A DNA stretch of 64,000 nucleotides from Bryobacterales bacterium (GTDB lineage Bacteria; Acidobacteriota; Terriglobia; Bryobacterales; Bryobacteraceae): assembly GCA_020847045.1 (NCBI GenBank), contig JADLCT010000054.1:62001-126000 (forward strand). Reading direction: 5' to 3'. The translations under genes and the position numbers were made by a program. A model generated the notes under the pieces. That model searched no databases, was not told the origin of the DNA, and saw nothing but the letters and a program-made list of their open reading frames with translations. Shown here piece by piece: positions 15,579 to 26,046 of the stretch. How positions within the stretch are numbered: the stretch's first letter is position 1; each line of letters opens with the position of its first letter.

Positions 15579-16757
15579 ATGAGTCCATTGGTCCAGTTGG
15601 AAGCGCCGGTTCGGGCTCCCGTGGCCGCCCCGCGGATTCAGTCGCTGCTGATCAAGCCCGCCTCGGCCTTGTGCAACCTGGATTGCACCTACTGCTTCTA
15701 TCTGGACCGCGCGGCCGACCCCTACAAGGAGATCGAGCAGCGGAGAATGCCGGAAGAGACGCTGCGCCGGCTGGTGGATTCATGGATGTACTACAGCTAT
15801 CCGAACTCAACCTTCGCGTTCCAAGGCGGCGAGCCCACGCTGGCGGGGCTGCCGTTTTTCGAAAAGCTGGTGCAGTTCCAGCAGCGCTATGGCCGGAGCG
15901 GCCAGAACGTGTCGAACGCACTGCAGACGAACGGCGTCCTGCTGGACAACCGGTGGGCGGAGTTTTTCCACCAATACAACTGGCTGATCGGGCTTTCCAT
16001 GGACGGGCCCGAGGAGTTGCATGACCGATTCCGCGTCAACAAGGGCGGGGCGGGATCCTGGCGGCAGGTGATGCGGGGTATGGAGGCGCTGCAGCGCGGG
16101 AAGGCGGAGTTCAACATTTTGTGTGTGTTGAGCCAGTCGAACGTGGAGCGGCCGAAGGAGATCTACCGGTTCTTCCGCGGTCTGGGCATCGACAATATCC
16201 AATACATTCCGCTGTCGGAGTTCGACGCCGAAGGGCGTCCGCTGCCGGAGACCATCACGCCGGCGCAGTATGGCCGGTTCCTGGTGGAGACGTTCGATCT
16301 GTGGTGGCCGGAGCGGCGGACTGTTCGCATCCGCTGTTTCGACAACCTGGCCGAGGGCGTGGCGGGGATGAAACCCGGCGCCTGCACCATGCACAAGAGT
16401 TGTGACAGCTATGTGGTGGTGGAGTACAACGGCGACATCTATCCGTGCGACTTTTTCGTGGAGAGCGGTTGGCGTCTGGGAAACCTGATGACGGATTCCT
16501 GGCCCGAGGTGGCGCGGCGGGCGCAGCGGGCGGAGTTCGCTTCGAAAAAGGCGGTTCCGCATCCGGCGTGCGAGCAGTGCCGCTGGAAGGAACTCTGCCA
16601 TGGCGGATGCCCCAAGTTCCGCGTGGGACGGCGGGGCGACTTCAGTGATCTGGACTATTTCTGTGGCGCCTATCAGCAAATGTTCGCTCATGCGGTGGAA
16701 CCGCTGCGAAGAGACGTCGAATTGTTGCTCGGACGGCCTTGTCCGCCATTGCGGTAA
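15579..16757 (+). CDS. Anaerobic sulfatase-maturase-like radical SAM enzyme
   Basis: 392 residues. The radical-SAM cluster motif is CNLDCTYCFYL, followed by FAFQGGEPTLAG; the C-terminal SPASM region has CDSYVVVEYNGDIYPCDFF and CEQCRWKELCHGGCPK, giving the two auxiliary Fe-S clusters of anSME enzymes. These oxidise a Cys or Ser of a sulfatase to formylglycine. No sulfatase is in the window, so the partner is elsewhere, or the enzyme modifies another peptide. The ATG is at the family start; the open frame upstream is antisense to the AlkD-like gene and is not protein-like. Confidence 0.9.
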   Translation: MSPLVQLEAPVRAPVAAPRIQSLLIKPASALCNLDCTYCFYLDRAADPYKEIEQRRMPEETLRRLVDSWMYYSYPNSTFAFQGGEPTLAGLPFFEKLVQFQQRYGRSGQNVSNALQTNGVLLDNRWAEFFHQYNWLIGLSMDGPEELHDRFRVNKGGAGSWRQVMRGMEALQRGKAEFNILCVLSQSNVERPKEIYRFFRGLGIDNIQYIPLSEFDAEGRPLPETITPAQYGRFLVETFDLWWPERRTVRIRCFDNLAEGVAGMKPGACTMHKSCDSYVVVEYNGDIYPCDFFVESGWRLGNLMTDSWPEVARRAQRAEFASKKAVPHPACEQCRWKELCHGGCPKFRVGRRGDFSDLDYFCGAYQQMFAHAVEPLRRDVELLLGRPCPPLR

Positions 16758-17088
16758 GACTCCTCACGGGAAAAACTGCCAAAAAATCTCACCTGGCTGA
16801 TCCGTTCGCGAGCTGCGCGTCGCGTTAGCGTACATCAGACGTTCTGATTCGGATTGAGCGGCCAAACCGTTCGAACCGGGTTCATTTGGAGGAGCCCGGA
16901 TCATTTCCGAACCGGAAGCCGGCTGGGGGGGTGTCGGAGACCTCCCTTTGCCGCGAGCGCTTGACGGAGGAGCGAGCGTTCGCGACGGTGCAGCCACCGT
17001 TCTCGGAGACGGTGGCTGCGCACCAGTACTCACTGGTACTTCCTTCCCTTGCTTTTTTTTTACAACCCATCCGGATAATGGGGACATC
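16758..17088. other. 331-bp non-coding gap with a chain of hairpins
   Basis: No convincing gene is present. On the plus strand there are successive inverted repeats: CCGGGTTC/GAGCCCGG (16876-16899, one G-T), a longer imperfect arm around CGCGAGCGC (about 16951) with GCGTTCGCG, a perfect 10-bp stem GCAGCCACCG/CGGTGGCTGC (16990-17019) and ACCAGT/ACTGGT (17021-17036), followed by nine T residues within about 20 bases. This could be a leader RNA or attenuator of the PEP-CTERM gene or a terminator region. A sigma-54 promoter was looked for and not found. Confidence 0.55.
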
Positions 17089-17793
17089 ATGTGCAAGTTG
17101 GGGTTCGTTTCCCTGCTCTTTGCTGTTGCCGCTTTCGGAGGCGGAATTGGTCCGGATCCTTCCAGCCTCACACCGTGCAGTAGTGTCACGGTTCTGAGCG
17201 AACTGACGGGCAGCGGCGGATGCGGGGCGGCCCCGTTTTCGATCTTCAACGTTTCCTTCAGCGCGCCTCCCGGCGAAGACGCCACCACGGCGGACGGTGT
17301 CGGCGTGAACGTCAGCTATGGCGAGGGGAGCATCGGCATCGGTTTCTTCGGACCGTTTGCCTTTCCGTCAGAGACCGAAACCGAGTATGCCGAATACCTG
17401 ATTCAATACACCATCGATCCGCCGCCACCCGTCATTCTCGGTTTCGAGATGGAGATGGATTTCGGCGAGTTCTCACGATTCCAGGCGTTCTCCGCGCCGG
17501 GCGCCGAGGTGTACACGGAGCTGTGCGTGGGCGGGAGCTTCGCGCGCGGCGAGTGCCTTGGGTCGTTCTATGGGCCGTTGGTGCTGAGCGCGAATCAAGC
17601 CTTCGATGGCGTGACGTTTGAAGAGGCGACGAACTGGGTGGAGGTGCTGCACCGGATTCGCGTCTATGGCGAGGATGCCAATTTCAATCTCCACGCGCGG
17701 GCGCCGTTCAGTGAGACATCCGAAGTGCCTGAGCCGGGCACGCTGGCGCTGATGGGTGCGGGCTTGCTGCTGGTGGCCTGGCGGCGCCGGTAG
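17089..17793 (+). CDS. PEP-CTERM sorted exported protein
   Basis: 234 residues. An N-terminal signal peptide (LGFVSLLFAVAAFGG) is followed by a low-complexity, Cys-containing beta-rich body and a C-terminal sorting tag: the VPEPGTLALMGAG motif, a hydrophobic helix (LLLVAW) and RRR. PEP-CTERM proteins are cut and anchored by an exosortase at the outer membrane; no exosortase is in this window. The ATG was chosen because the signal peptide starts there; the frame upstream runs through the hairpin region. Function of the body is unknown; it is the sort of protein linked to exopolysaccharide or biofilm. Confidence 0.88.
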   Translation: MCKLGFVSLLFAVAAFGGGIGPDPSSLTPCSSVTVLSELTGSGGCGAAPFSIFNVSFSAPPGEDATTADGVGVNVSYGEGSIGIGFFGPFAFPSETETEYAEYLIQYTIDPPPPVILGFEMEMDFGEFSRFQAFSAPGAEVYTELCVGGSFARGECLGSFYGPLVLSANQAFDGVTFEEATNWVEVLHRIRVYGEDANFNLHARAPFSETSEVPEPGTLALMGAGLLLVAWRRR

Positions 17794-17797
17794 CCGC

Positions 17798-20533
17798 CTA
17801 TTTCTGAAACCTCTCCAGATTCGCTTCCAGCTCGCGGCGTAGGGCGCTGACGCTGCCCGCATTGCGGGAGGGGAGCAGCGCAAGCGCGCGGCGTTCGGTT
17901 TCCACGGCCATGGCCTTGTTGCCGGCGCCGAAGTAGGCGCGGGCCAGCGCGTCCAGCACGGCGGGATCGGAGGAGTTGGTCATGCGGGCGGCGGCCTGGG
18001 CGTAGGGAAGCGCGCGGGCGGGGTCGCGCAGATCACCATAAGGCGTTGTGACCAGGAGCCAGACATACTGCTGGATGTCGTAGGCCGAGGGCGAGGGGAG
18101 ATCCACCAGAGGCTTGAGGACGTGCAGCGCGCGGGAGGTCATCAGCCGCGCCTCCTGATGGTTCCCGGCGCTCGATAGGGCATCGGCGAGGCGGCCGAGA
18201 GCCAGGTGAAGGTCGCGCTGGTACTGCTGGTTCTTGGGATCGCCGGCCGAGAGTCCCTCGGCGATATGAAGCGCGCGGCGGTAGGCGGAAACGGCCTCGC
18301 TGGTGTGCGAGGCGCTGAGCAGGGCGTCCCCATAGAGGATGGATGTGGCGGCAAGGTCGCGCGTGTGGCTGGTGACGCCGGGTTGGGCGCGGACAAGGTC
18401 TTCATACAGCACGACGCCGCGGCGGAGAGAGACAAGACCTTCGGCGGAGTTGCCGGAACGCACGAGCAGTTCGCCCAGGCGGCTGGTGGCCATGGCGATG
18501 CAGCGTTGGGCGAGCGGGTTGTTCGAGTCGAGCCGCTGCCAGTCCGTGGCGAGGCGGAGCGCGCGCTGGAAATCCTCACGGGCGGTCTTGAGGTTGCCAA
18601 GCTGGCTTTGCACGAAGCCCTCTTTGGCGACGACTTCGGCGAGTTGCTGAATGGTTTCCTGGGTGCGGCCGCGGCGGTCAAGGGCTTCGGCTTCGGCGCG
18701 CGCCTCCTGGTAGAGGCGCAGGGCGTCGCGGCGGTCGCCACCCAGGGCCTGAAGGTCACCGAGTCCGGTCTTGGCGCGGATGACCAGCACCAGGTCGGCG
18801 GGTTCGGGACTGGGGCGTCCGGCCAGCAGGTTGGCCATGTCCAGCGCGCGGCGGTGGCTTTCGAGAGCGCCCTCGCGGTCACCGACGTGGGAGGTATAGA
18901 GGTTGCCCTGGATGTCGCCGAGCTTGAGGTAGGCCTGCGCCACCTCGCGTTCGAGCGAGATGTCGCCCATGGCTTCCTTGGACAGCCCGTTCAAGTACTC
19001 GAAGGCGCGTTTCACGAGCATGATGCGCGCCGGAGTTTCGCCCGCGCGGATGGCATCGTCGAACTCGAACATGACGAAGCGGGCCAGTTGGCGGACATCC
19101 TGGAACCGGCGGTCGGCGACCAGTTGCTCCTGACGGGCGGCGCGCGCGTAGTAGAGGCTGACGATCGTGGCGCCGAACAGGGCCAGCAAGCCGAGCGCGA
19201 CGGCGGCGACTCCGGCGCGGTGGCGTTGTGTAAATTTCGCGGCGCGGTAGGAAAGCGTATCGGGGCGGGCCGAGATGGGGTGGCCCTCCAGAAAGCGCCG
19301 CAGGTCGTCGGAGAAGCGCTCGACGCTGGCGTAGCGGCGGGCGGGTTCCTTACGAAGGGCCGTGAGGACGATGATGTCGAGGTCGCCCGAAAGGCGGCGG
19401 TGGAGCCGGTCGGGCGTGCCCTCGCGCACCAGCGCGGCGAGCGTGGCCTGGACAGCGCGTTTTTCCCCGCTGCCGGCGATGGTCTCCTCGTCGGTGAGAA
19501 CGCGTTCGCTGGGACGCTCGGGCTGCTGCTCGGCGATGGCAATGAAAAGCTTGGGGGCGGTCCAGGAGTCCAGACGGTAGGGGGAACGGCCGGTGAGCAG
19601 TTGGTAGAGCAGCACGCCCAGGGCATAGATGTCGCTGGCCGTGGTCACGGTTTCGCCTTGCACCTGTTCGGGGCTGGCGAACTCCGGCGTCATGGGTGAG
19701 CCGTCGGTGGTGTGGGCGATAGTCTCCTCGCCCACAGCCGGGCCAAGAAGCTTGGCGATGCCAAAATCGAGCAACTTGACCGCGCCGGACGGAGTAACCA
19801 GAATGTTGGCCGGCTTCAGATCCCGGTGGACAATCAGGTTCTGGTGGGCGTACTGGACGGCTTCACAGACGGTGCGGAACAGGGCGAGACGCTGGGCGAT
19901 GTTCAGACGCTGCTCGTCGCAGTAGCGGTCGATGGGCGTGCCATCAACATACTCCATGACGAAGTAGGGAAGGCCGTCGGGCGTGGTGCCGCCGTCCAGC
20001 AGCCGGGCGATATTGGGATGGTTCAGTCCGGCCAGCACCTGGCGCTCGGTGAGGAAGCGCTGCAGAATGCCACTGGCGCCCATGCCGGGCTTGACGAACT
20101 TAATGGCCACGCGCTGCTGGAACGCATGGTCGTCACGCAGGGCTTCATAGACGCTGCCCATTCCGCCCGCGCCGATTTTCCGGACCAGGCGGAAGCTGCC
20201 CACATGATGGCCGGTGAAGGTGTAGTCGCTGGGCGTGCCGCGCAGGGGCGCGCCGGAAGCCGTGGCGCCGCCGAGCACGCTTCCGGAAAAAGGACTGGTT
20301 CCTGCCGCGCGCGGCGTGGGGCCCGAAGAGAGCAGGTCGCCGAGCCCGTCGGCCGCCGGACGGTCCATGATGTCGTCGGACTCGTCGTAGCTGCGGAGAA
20401 GCTCCTCCACTTCGTGACGCAGGCCAGGGTCTCCATCGGTGGAAACGAGCAGGTGGCGGTTCCGCTCGACGGGACTCATCTCGACGACTTCGTCGAAAAT
20501 GTCACGAACCTGTTTCCAGCGTTCCGGATTCAT
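17798..20533 (-). CDS. Ser/Thr protein kinase with C-terminal TPR repeats
   Basis: 911 residues. A short N-terminal region (WKQVRDIFDEVVEMSP) typical of ECF-linked Acidobacterial kinases precedes the kinase domain (about 115-390): IGAGGMGSVYEAL, VAIKFVK, HRDLKPANILV, DFGIAKL, and TPEFASPEQVQG. One membrane helix follows (about 443-463, AGVAAVALGLLALFGATIVSL), then a long helical tetratricopeptide region (about 500-900; for example GDALLSASHTSEAVSAYRRAL). It lies 24 bp behind an ECF sigma gene of the kinase-associated type; the sigma factor is its likely partner. It is the last gene of the ino1 operon. Confidence 0.93.
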   Translation of the reverse strand: MNPERWKQVRDIFDEVVEMSPVERNRHLLVSTDGDPGLRHEVEELLRSYDESDDIMDRPAADGLGDLLSSGPTPRAAGTSPFSGSVLGGATASGAPLRGTPSDYTFTGHHVGSFRLVRKIGAGGMGSVYEALRDDHAFQQRVAIKFVKPGMGASGILQRFLTERQVLAGLNHPNIARLLDGGTTPDGLPYFVMEYVDGTPIDRYCDEQRLNIAQRLALFRTVCEAVQYAHQNLIVHRDLKPANILVTPSGAVKLLDFGIAKLLGPAVGEETIAHTTDGSPMTPEFASPEQVQGETVTTASDIYALGVLLYQLLTGRSPYRLDSWTAPKLFIAIAEQQPERPSERVLTDEETIAGSGEKRAVQATLAALVREGTPDRLHRRLSGDLDIIVLTALRKEPARRYASVERFSDDLRRFLEGHPISARPDTLSYRAAKFTQRHRAGVAAVALGLLALFGATIVSLYYARAARQEQLVADRRFQDVRQLARFVMFEFDDAIRAGETPARIMLVKRAFEYLNGLSKEAMGDISLEREVAQAYLKLGDIQGNLYTSHVGDREGALESHRRALDMANLLAGRPSPEPADLVLVIRAKTGLGDLQALGGDRRDALRLYQEARAEAEALDRRGRTQETIQQLAEVVAKEGFVQSQLGNLKTAREDFQRALRLATDWQRLDSNNPLAQRCIAMATSRLGELLVRSGNSAEGLVSLRRGVVLYEDLVRAQPGVTSHTRDLAATSILYGDALLSASHTSEAVSAYRRALHIAEGLSAGDPKNQQYQRDLHLALGRLADALSSAGNHQEARLMTSRALHVLKPLVDLPSPSAYDIQQYVWLLVTTPYGDLRDPARALPYAQAAARMTNSSDPAVLDALARAYFGAGNKAMAVETERRALALLPSRNAGSVSALRRELEANLERFQK

Positions 20534-20557
20534 GCCTGGTCCAGTTGAGCGGAGGAA

Positions 20558-21181
20558 TCAGGGCGCGGTGGCTTCCGGTGACGGACCATCGCGATGCATC
20601 TCGCGGTGGAGAAACGCCCGGGCGGAGTTGGCGTAACGCTTGACGGTGGGTGTGGAGACGCCCATTACCTGCGCCGTCTCCTCGACGCTGAGCCCGCCGA
20701 AGAAGCGAAGCTCCACGACGCGCGCCTGTTGCGGGTCCAGGGCGGTGAGCTTGTCGAGAGCCTCGTCGATGGCGAGGACCTCCAGCACGCGGTTGTCAGT
20801 GCCGGCGATGTTGTCCTCCAGCAGAACGCGCTGTTGATTCGCTCCGCCCCGGCGGACGCGATGGCGCGCCTTGGCGTGGTCGATGAGCACCCGCCGCATC
20901 ATGGTGGCGGCGACGCTCATGAAGTGCAGACGGTTCTGCCAGTGGGGCGCCCGCTGGTCCACAAGTCGCAGGTAGGCCTCGTGAACCAGAGCCGTGGGTT
21001 GCAGCGTGTGGTCGAGGCGTTCCCGGTTCAGGTGGCGGGCGGCGATGCGGCGAAGCTCGTCGTACACCAGCGGCATGAGGGATTCAATCGCGGCGTGGTT
21101 TCCGGCGTTCAGTTCCAGCAGCAGACGCGTAACCTGCTCCGTGGATTCCGAGTGTGGCGTTCCGGACGGGTTTTCGCTCAC
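20558..21181 (-). CDS. ECF RNA polymerase sigma factor (TIGR02999-type)
   Basis: About 207 residues. Sigma2 region: LYDELRRIAARHL-like segment (LVYDELRRIAARHLNRERL) with HEAYLRLVD; sigma4: VVELRFFGGLSVEETAQVMG and STPTVKRYANSARAFLHREM. The family is specific to kinase-linked ECF factors of Acidobacteriota. I chose a GTG that overlaps the stop of the upstream ThDP gene as GTGA; an ATG 24 bases earlier (MADRRKEN) is the alternative. No anti-sigma gene is seen; the adjacent kinase probably controls activity. Confidence 0.9.
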   Translation of the reverse strand: MSENPSGTPHSESTEQVTRLLLELNAGNHAAIESLMPLVYDELRRIAARHLNRERLDHTLQPTALVHEAYLRLVDQRAPHWQNRLHFMSVAATMMRRVLIDHAKARHRVRRGGANQQRVLLEDNIAGTDNRVLEVLAIDEALDKLTALDPQQARVVELRFFGGLSVEETAQVMGVSTPTVKRYANSARAFLHREMHRDGPSPEATAP

Positions 21182-22839
21182 GTTTTCTTTCCGCCGATCT
21201 GCCATTGGGTGAAGGGCGACCGGGCTCCGCGCACATTCACGTTTAACAGATAGGGCCGGCGGGACGCAAAGGCGCGCCGCACGGCCGGGCCCACCTGGGC
21301 CAACTTCTCTATATTCTCACCCCGGCCGCCGAATCCCTGCATGATGAGATCGTATCGCGACCGGCGGAGCTCGCAGGCGACGGTTGTGCCCTGCAGTTCT
21401 CCCTGCAGTTCCCGTTCCAGTCCCCAACCGGCGTCGTTGCCCACGATCACGACCACCGGAAGATTGTGGCGCACCAGTGTGTCGAGCTCGGCCAGGTAGA
21501 AGCCGAGCGAGCCGTCGCCGGTAATCATCACCACGGGCTCGCTGGGAAATTCGCGTTGCAGCGCGATGGAGTTCGGCAGCGCGGAGCCAATCGTGCCGAG
21601 CGGGCCCAGACGGAGCCATGTGCCGGCGCGTTCGGCCGGCAGCGTGGCCCGGCCCCAATGGATGAAATCGCCGCCGTCCCAGGCGTACAGGATGTTTGGG
21701 GGAAGCGCCTTGCCGAGTTCGGCAAAAAAAGCCGCGGGATGGATGGGCGCCGAGCGGTCCTGGGCGAGGGAGGCCAGTTCGGCGCTCCACTCGGACCGGT
21801 ACTTGCGCAGCGTGCGCAGCCAGGCGGCGTTCGCGGGCCAGGGCTTCTTCCCGGCGGCCTCGTTCATCATGCGCAGCGCAGATTTCAGGTTGGCGTGGAT
21901 GCCGGCCTCGATGGGCCGGGCGTTGCCCAATTCGGGGCCGTGGATGTCGATCTGGATGAACTTGACGCTGGGCGAGAAGAGCCGCTGCCCGCCCAGCGCC
22001 AGCCGGTAGTCGAGCCGCTTGCCGAGCAGCAGCACGGCATCGGCCTGGGGGAAGGCGCGGTGGACGGCTTTGTTCAAAGCGCCGTCGGCGTAGCCGAAGC
22101 AGAGGCGGTGGCTGTCGGGAACCACGCCGCGGGCCATGGTGACCGTATAGAGAGGCAGCGAGGTGCGGCGGAGGAACTCCTTCAGTTCGGCGCCCGCGTC
22201 CGACCACCAAACACCGCTGCCGGCGATGACGATGGGATGCCGGGCGGAGCGCAGCAGAGCCATGGCGCGTTCGATTTCAGCGGCCGATGGCGCGGCTTCG
22301 GCCGGAGCCGATGGAGGCTGAAAAGGCAGTACGGGGCCGGTGACCGCCGATTCAAAGAGATTGACCGGGATGGTGAGATGGACGGGACCCATGCGGCCCG
22401 TGGTGGCCTCCTGCCAGGCGCGGCCGAGATAGTAGGGAATCTGCCCCGCCGAGGCGGGCGTGGCGGCCCATTTACAAACCGGGGCGGCCATGGGGACCTG
22501 GTCGATCACCTGGAACACCTGGCGTCCGCCCAGCGCCGTCGAGGGCGCGCCGCTGACGGCGATAACGGGACTGCACGCCTGGTAGGCCGTGGCCAGCCCG
22601 GTGAGCGAGTTCGTGTGGCCGGGGCCGCCGGTGACCAGTGTGACAACCGGCTTGCGGCGCAGCCGGCCCACCGCATCGGCCGCGTGGACCACGCCCGATT
22701 CATGCCGGAAATCGACAATGTCGAACCCGCGTTTGCCGGCTTCGGAGAGGACTTCGTTCAGGTGGTCGCCGACCAGGGTGTAGATTTCACGGATGCCGAG
22801 CGCCGCGAGGGTGTCGATGAACAGGGATGCGCCAGTCAT
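21178..22839 (-). CDS. Thiamine-diphosphate enzyme, acetolactate-synthase-like
   Basis: 553 residues. Three domains of the ThDP decarboxylase/synthase family: N-terminal PYR domain with the catalytic Glu47 in FRHESGVVHAADAVGR, a central Rossmann domain (HPIVIAGSGVWWSDAG), and the C-terminal PP domain with the ThDP/Mg motif GDGSLGFYLAELDTLVRHN ending VIVGNDAGWG. The exact reaction (acetolactate synthesis, benzoylformate-type decarboxylation or another 2-keto acid reaction) cannot be read from the sequence. It starts within the epimerase stop (ATGA) and overlaps the ECF start. No acetolactate synthase small subunit is present, which argues against valine/isoleucine synthesis. Confidence 0.88.
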   Translation of the reverse strand: MTGASLFIDTLAALGIREIYTLVGDHLNEVLSEAGKRGFDIVDFRHESGVVHAADAVGRLRRKPVVTLVTGGPGHTNSLTGLATAYQACSPVIAVSGAPSTALGGRQVFQVIDQVPMAAPVCKWAATPASAGQIPYYLGRAWQEATTGRMGPVHLTIPVNLFESAVTGPVLPFQPPSAPAEAAPSAAEIERAMALLRSARHPIVIAGSGVWWSDAGAELKEFLRRTSLPLYTVTMARGVVPDSHRLCFGYADGALNKAVHRAFPQADAVLLLGKRLDYRLALGGQRLFSPSVKFIQIDIHGPELGNARPIEAGIHANLKSALRMMNEAAGKKPWPANAAWLRTLRKYRSEWSAELASLAQDRSAPIHPAAFFAELGKALPPNILYAWDGGDFIHWGRATLPAERAGTWLRLGPLGTIGSALPNSIALQREFPSEPVVMITGDGSLGFYLAELDTLVRHNLPVVVIVGNDAGWGLERELQGELQGTTVACELRRSRYDLIMQGFGGRGENIEKLAQVGPAVRRAFASRRPYLLNVNVRGARSPFTQWQIGGKKT

Positions 22840-23825
22840 GTGCGAGAGACTCCAGGAGAGATGAGTTGATCCTCGATTTCGAAGCCCGAGGAACGCGGCT
22901 TGTGATGACGAAGATACCACCGGTAGGTTTCGCCAAAGCCCTGCTCCATGGAGGTGGGTGTGAAGCCGAGACGGCGGCGGGCTTTGGTGATGTCTTCCGT
23001 GATGGGCGGCAGGTCAAAGTACTGGGCGAAGTAGAACGGCTCGCTGAACTGCGAAGCGCCGGAGTCCGCAATCCGTTTGCGGGGCACGCGCACCAGGGTG
23101 GGTTCCACGCCGGCGACGCTGGCTATCAGGCGCACGGCATCCGTTTGCGAGAGCGGCTCACCGTGGGCGGCATTGAAGGCATGGCCCACGGCGGCGTCGT
23201 TGTCGAGCGCGGCCAGGGCGAGGCGGGCGAGGTCCTTCACATAGACGAAGTGCATGAGCGTGCGGCCGTCGCCGGGGATGAGGATAGGGCGGCCCAGGCG
23301 GAGGCGGTCCCAGAAGAACTGCTCGCGGTAGAAGTTGTTGTGGGGTCCGTAGACGAAAGGCGGCCGCAGCGTGACGGCGGGGAAGCCGGAGCGTTTGTGC
23401 AGGCGGAAGAGCAGGCGTTCGCTTTCGGCTTTGTTCAGCGCGTACGGGCTCGCGTTGCTCTTGACGAGAGGCGCGGTTTCGCGGCACATGGCCTGGCCAT
23501 CGCCGTAGACGGCCACGGTGGAGGTGAAAATGTAGCGCTTCAGGCCGGGATGCGCGCAGGCATCGGCCATGAAGCCCACATGGGCCGCCGTGGTGCCGTT
23601 GGCCCAGTCGTAGGCGTTGTCGAAGACGGCGTCGAACCGGCGGCCTTTGAGGACGCGGCGGACGGTGGTTTCGTCGTCACGGCTGGCCAGAAGCTGTTCG
23701 GCGCGGCCAGCAAAAAGCCGCCGGGCTTTCCGGTGAAGCATAGTCACGCGGTGCCCGGCGGCCAGGAGTGCGTCCACCAGGTGGCGTCCAATGAACTGCG
23801 TGCCACCGATGACGAGAATTCGCAT
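22836..23825 (-). CDS. NAD(P)-dependent nucleotide-sugar epimerase/dehydratase family
   Basis: 329 residues, extended SDR fold. Cofactor motif GGTQFIGRHLVDAL, TSTVAVYGDG, the catalytic YALNK (Tyr/Lys) and RPPFVYGPHNN are present. It probably acts on a nucleotide sugar or a related polyol. It starts 3 bp after the ino1 stop and is translationally coupled to the ThDP gene. Its place between an inositol-phosphate synthase and a ThDP enzyme suggests a shared pathway, but no specific product can be named. Confidence 0.86.
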   Translation of the reverse strand: MRILVIGGTQFIGRHLVDALLAAGHRVTMLHRKARRLFAGRAEQLLASRDDETTVRRVLKGRRFDAVFDNAYDWANGTTAAHVGFMADACAHPGLKRYIFTSTVAVYGDGQAMCRETAPLVKSNASPYALNKAESERLLFRLHKRSGFPAVTLRPPFVYGPHNNFYREQFFWDRLRLGRPILIPGDGRTLMHFVYVKDLARLALAALDNDAAVGHAFNAAHGEPLSQTDAVRLIASVAGVEPTLVRVPRKRIADSGASQFSEPFYFAQYFDLPPITEDITKARRRLGFTPTSMEQGFGETYRWYLRHHKPRSSGFEIEDQLISPGVSRT

Positions 23826-23828
23826 CCT

Positions 23829-25145
<1,317 letters not shown>

Positions 25146-25203
25146 GAAAATCAACTCCTTGAGGGCACAATGGCAGGGTGCGTGGCTGCTAAACCAACGT
25201 TGT

Positions 25204-25217
25204 TATACTAACACTGA
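25204..25217 (+). promoter_or_regulatory. Candidate -10 box just upstream of LytTR gene
   Basis: TATACT (25204-25209) ends eight bases before the ATG at 25218, which would put the transcription start at or within a few bases of the start codon. There is no Shine-Dalgarno, so the mRNA may be leaderless. No clear -35 hexamer is seen. Confidence 0.4.
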
Positions 25218-26006
25218 ATGCAGGCTCGCGCGGTGGCTACAATCTCCACGCTTCTGGCCGACGATGAACCGCTGGCCACGGACGAACTAAGTTTCCTGCT
25301 GAAGGAATTCCCCGAAATCGAGATTATCGGCACCGCCGCCAACGGCATCGAGGCGGTGGAAAAGGTTCTTGACCTGGAGCCGGATCTCGTCTTCCTGGAC
25401 GTTCAGATGCCGGGCCTGGATGGGCTGGGCGTCATCCGGAGTTTGCACGAGCAGGGTGCGCATGTCCCCTATTTCGTGCTCGCGACGGCATTCGACGAAT
25501 ATGCCGTGCCCGCCTTTCAGTACGAGGCGCTGGACTACATTCTGAAGCCGATCGACCGCGAGCGGCTGAAGCTAACCGTCGAGCGCGCGCAGCGGATCAT
25601 TTTCGAACGCCAGAAGGCCGAGGCGGCGGCGCCCGCGCCCGAGCCTCCCGCCGCCAAGCCGGCGCTGCAACGGACGAAGGTGCTGGTGAAGTCGGCCGGC
25701 CGGAATCTGATCGTCGATGCGCAAGACATAGTCTACGCGACGATCGACGACGGGTTGATCACCGTGGTGAGCGCTCAGTTCGAGGGGATCTCGAACTACC
25801 GCACGATTGAAGAGCTGCAGTCGAACCTCGATCCGGAGACCTTCTGGCGCGTGCACCGCAGCTACCTGGTGAACATCAACCGGATTCGCGAGGTGATTCC
25901 GTGGTTCAAATCGAGCTACCAGTTGCGGATGGACGATAAGAAGGCTTCGGAGATTCCGGTGAGCCGCGTGCAGACCAAACGCCTGCGGGCGTTGTTGAAG
26001 CTGTAG
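25218..26006 (+). CDS. LytTR-type response regulator
   Basis: 262 residues. Receiver domain (about 12-125) has acidic residues in LLADDEPLA, the phospho-acceptor Asp61 in LVFLDVQMPG, and the Lys in DYILKPID. After an Ala/Pro-rich linker (EAAAPAPEPPAAKPA) a LytTR DNA-binding domain follows (about 155-262), with FWRVHRSYLVNINRIREV and PVSRVQTKRLRALLKL. LytTR regulators bind tandem imperfect repeats in promoters. No sensor kinase is next to it. A GTG at 25233 could also be the start. Confidence 0.93.
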   Translation: MQARAVATISTLLADDEPLATDELSFLLKEFPEIEIIGTAANGIEAVEKVLDLEPDLVFLDVQMPGLDGLGVIRSLHEQGAHVPYFVLATAFDEYAVPAFQYEALDYILKPIDRERLKLTVERAQRIIFERQKAEAAAPAPEPPAAKPALQRTKVLVKSAGRNLIVDAQDIVYATIDDGLITVVSAQFEGISNYRTIEELQSNLDPETFWRVHRSYLVNINRIREVIPWFKSSYQLRMDDKKASEIPVSRVQTKRLRALLKL

Positions 26007-26046
26007 GAACGCGGCGCGAACCGGCGTGCTTCGAATCCGCGCTGCG

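Noticed and set aside
16948-17088. Longer N-terminus of the PEP-CTERM protein starting at 16948
   Set aside because: It would be read through hairpins, and the signal peptide starts at 17089.
16990-17100. Sigma-54 promoter for the PEP-CTERM gene
   Set aside because: The TGG and TGC pairs near 17034-17052 are 14 rather than 10 bases apart.
21178-22839. Acetolactate synthase of branched amino-acid synthesis
   Set aside because: No small subunit gene and divergent motifs; the reaction is left open.
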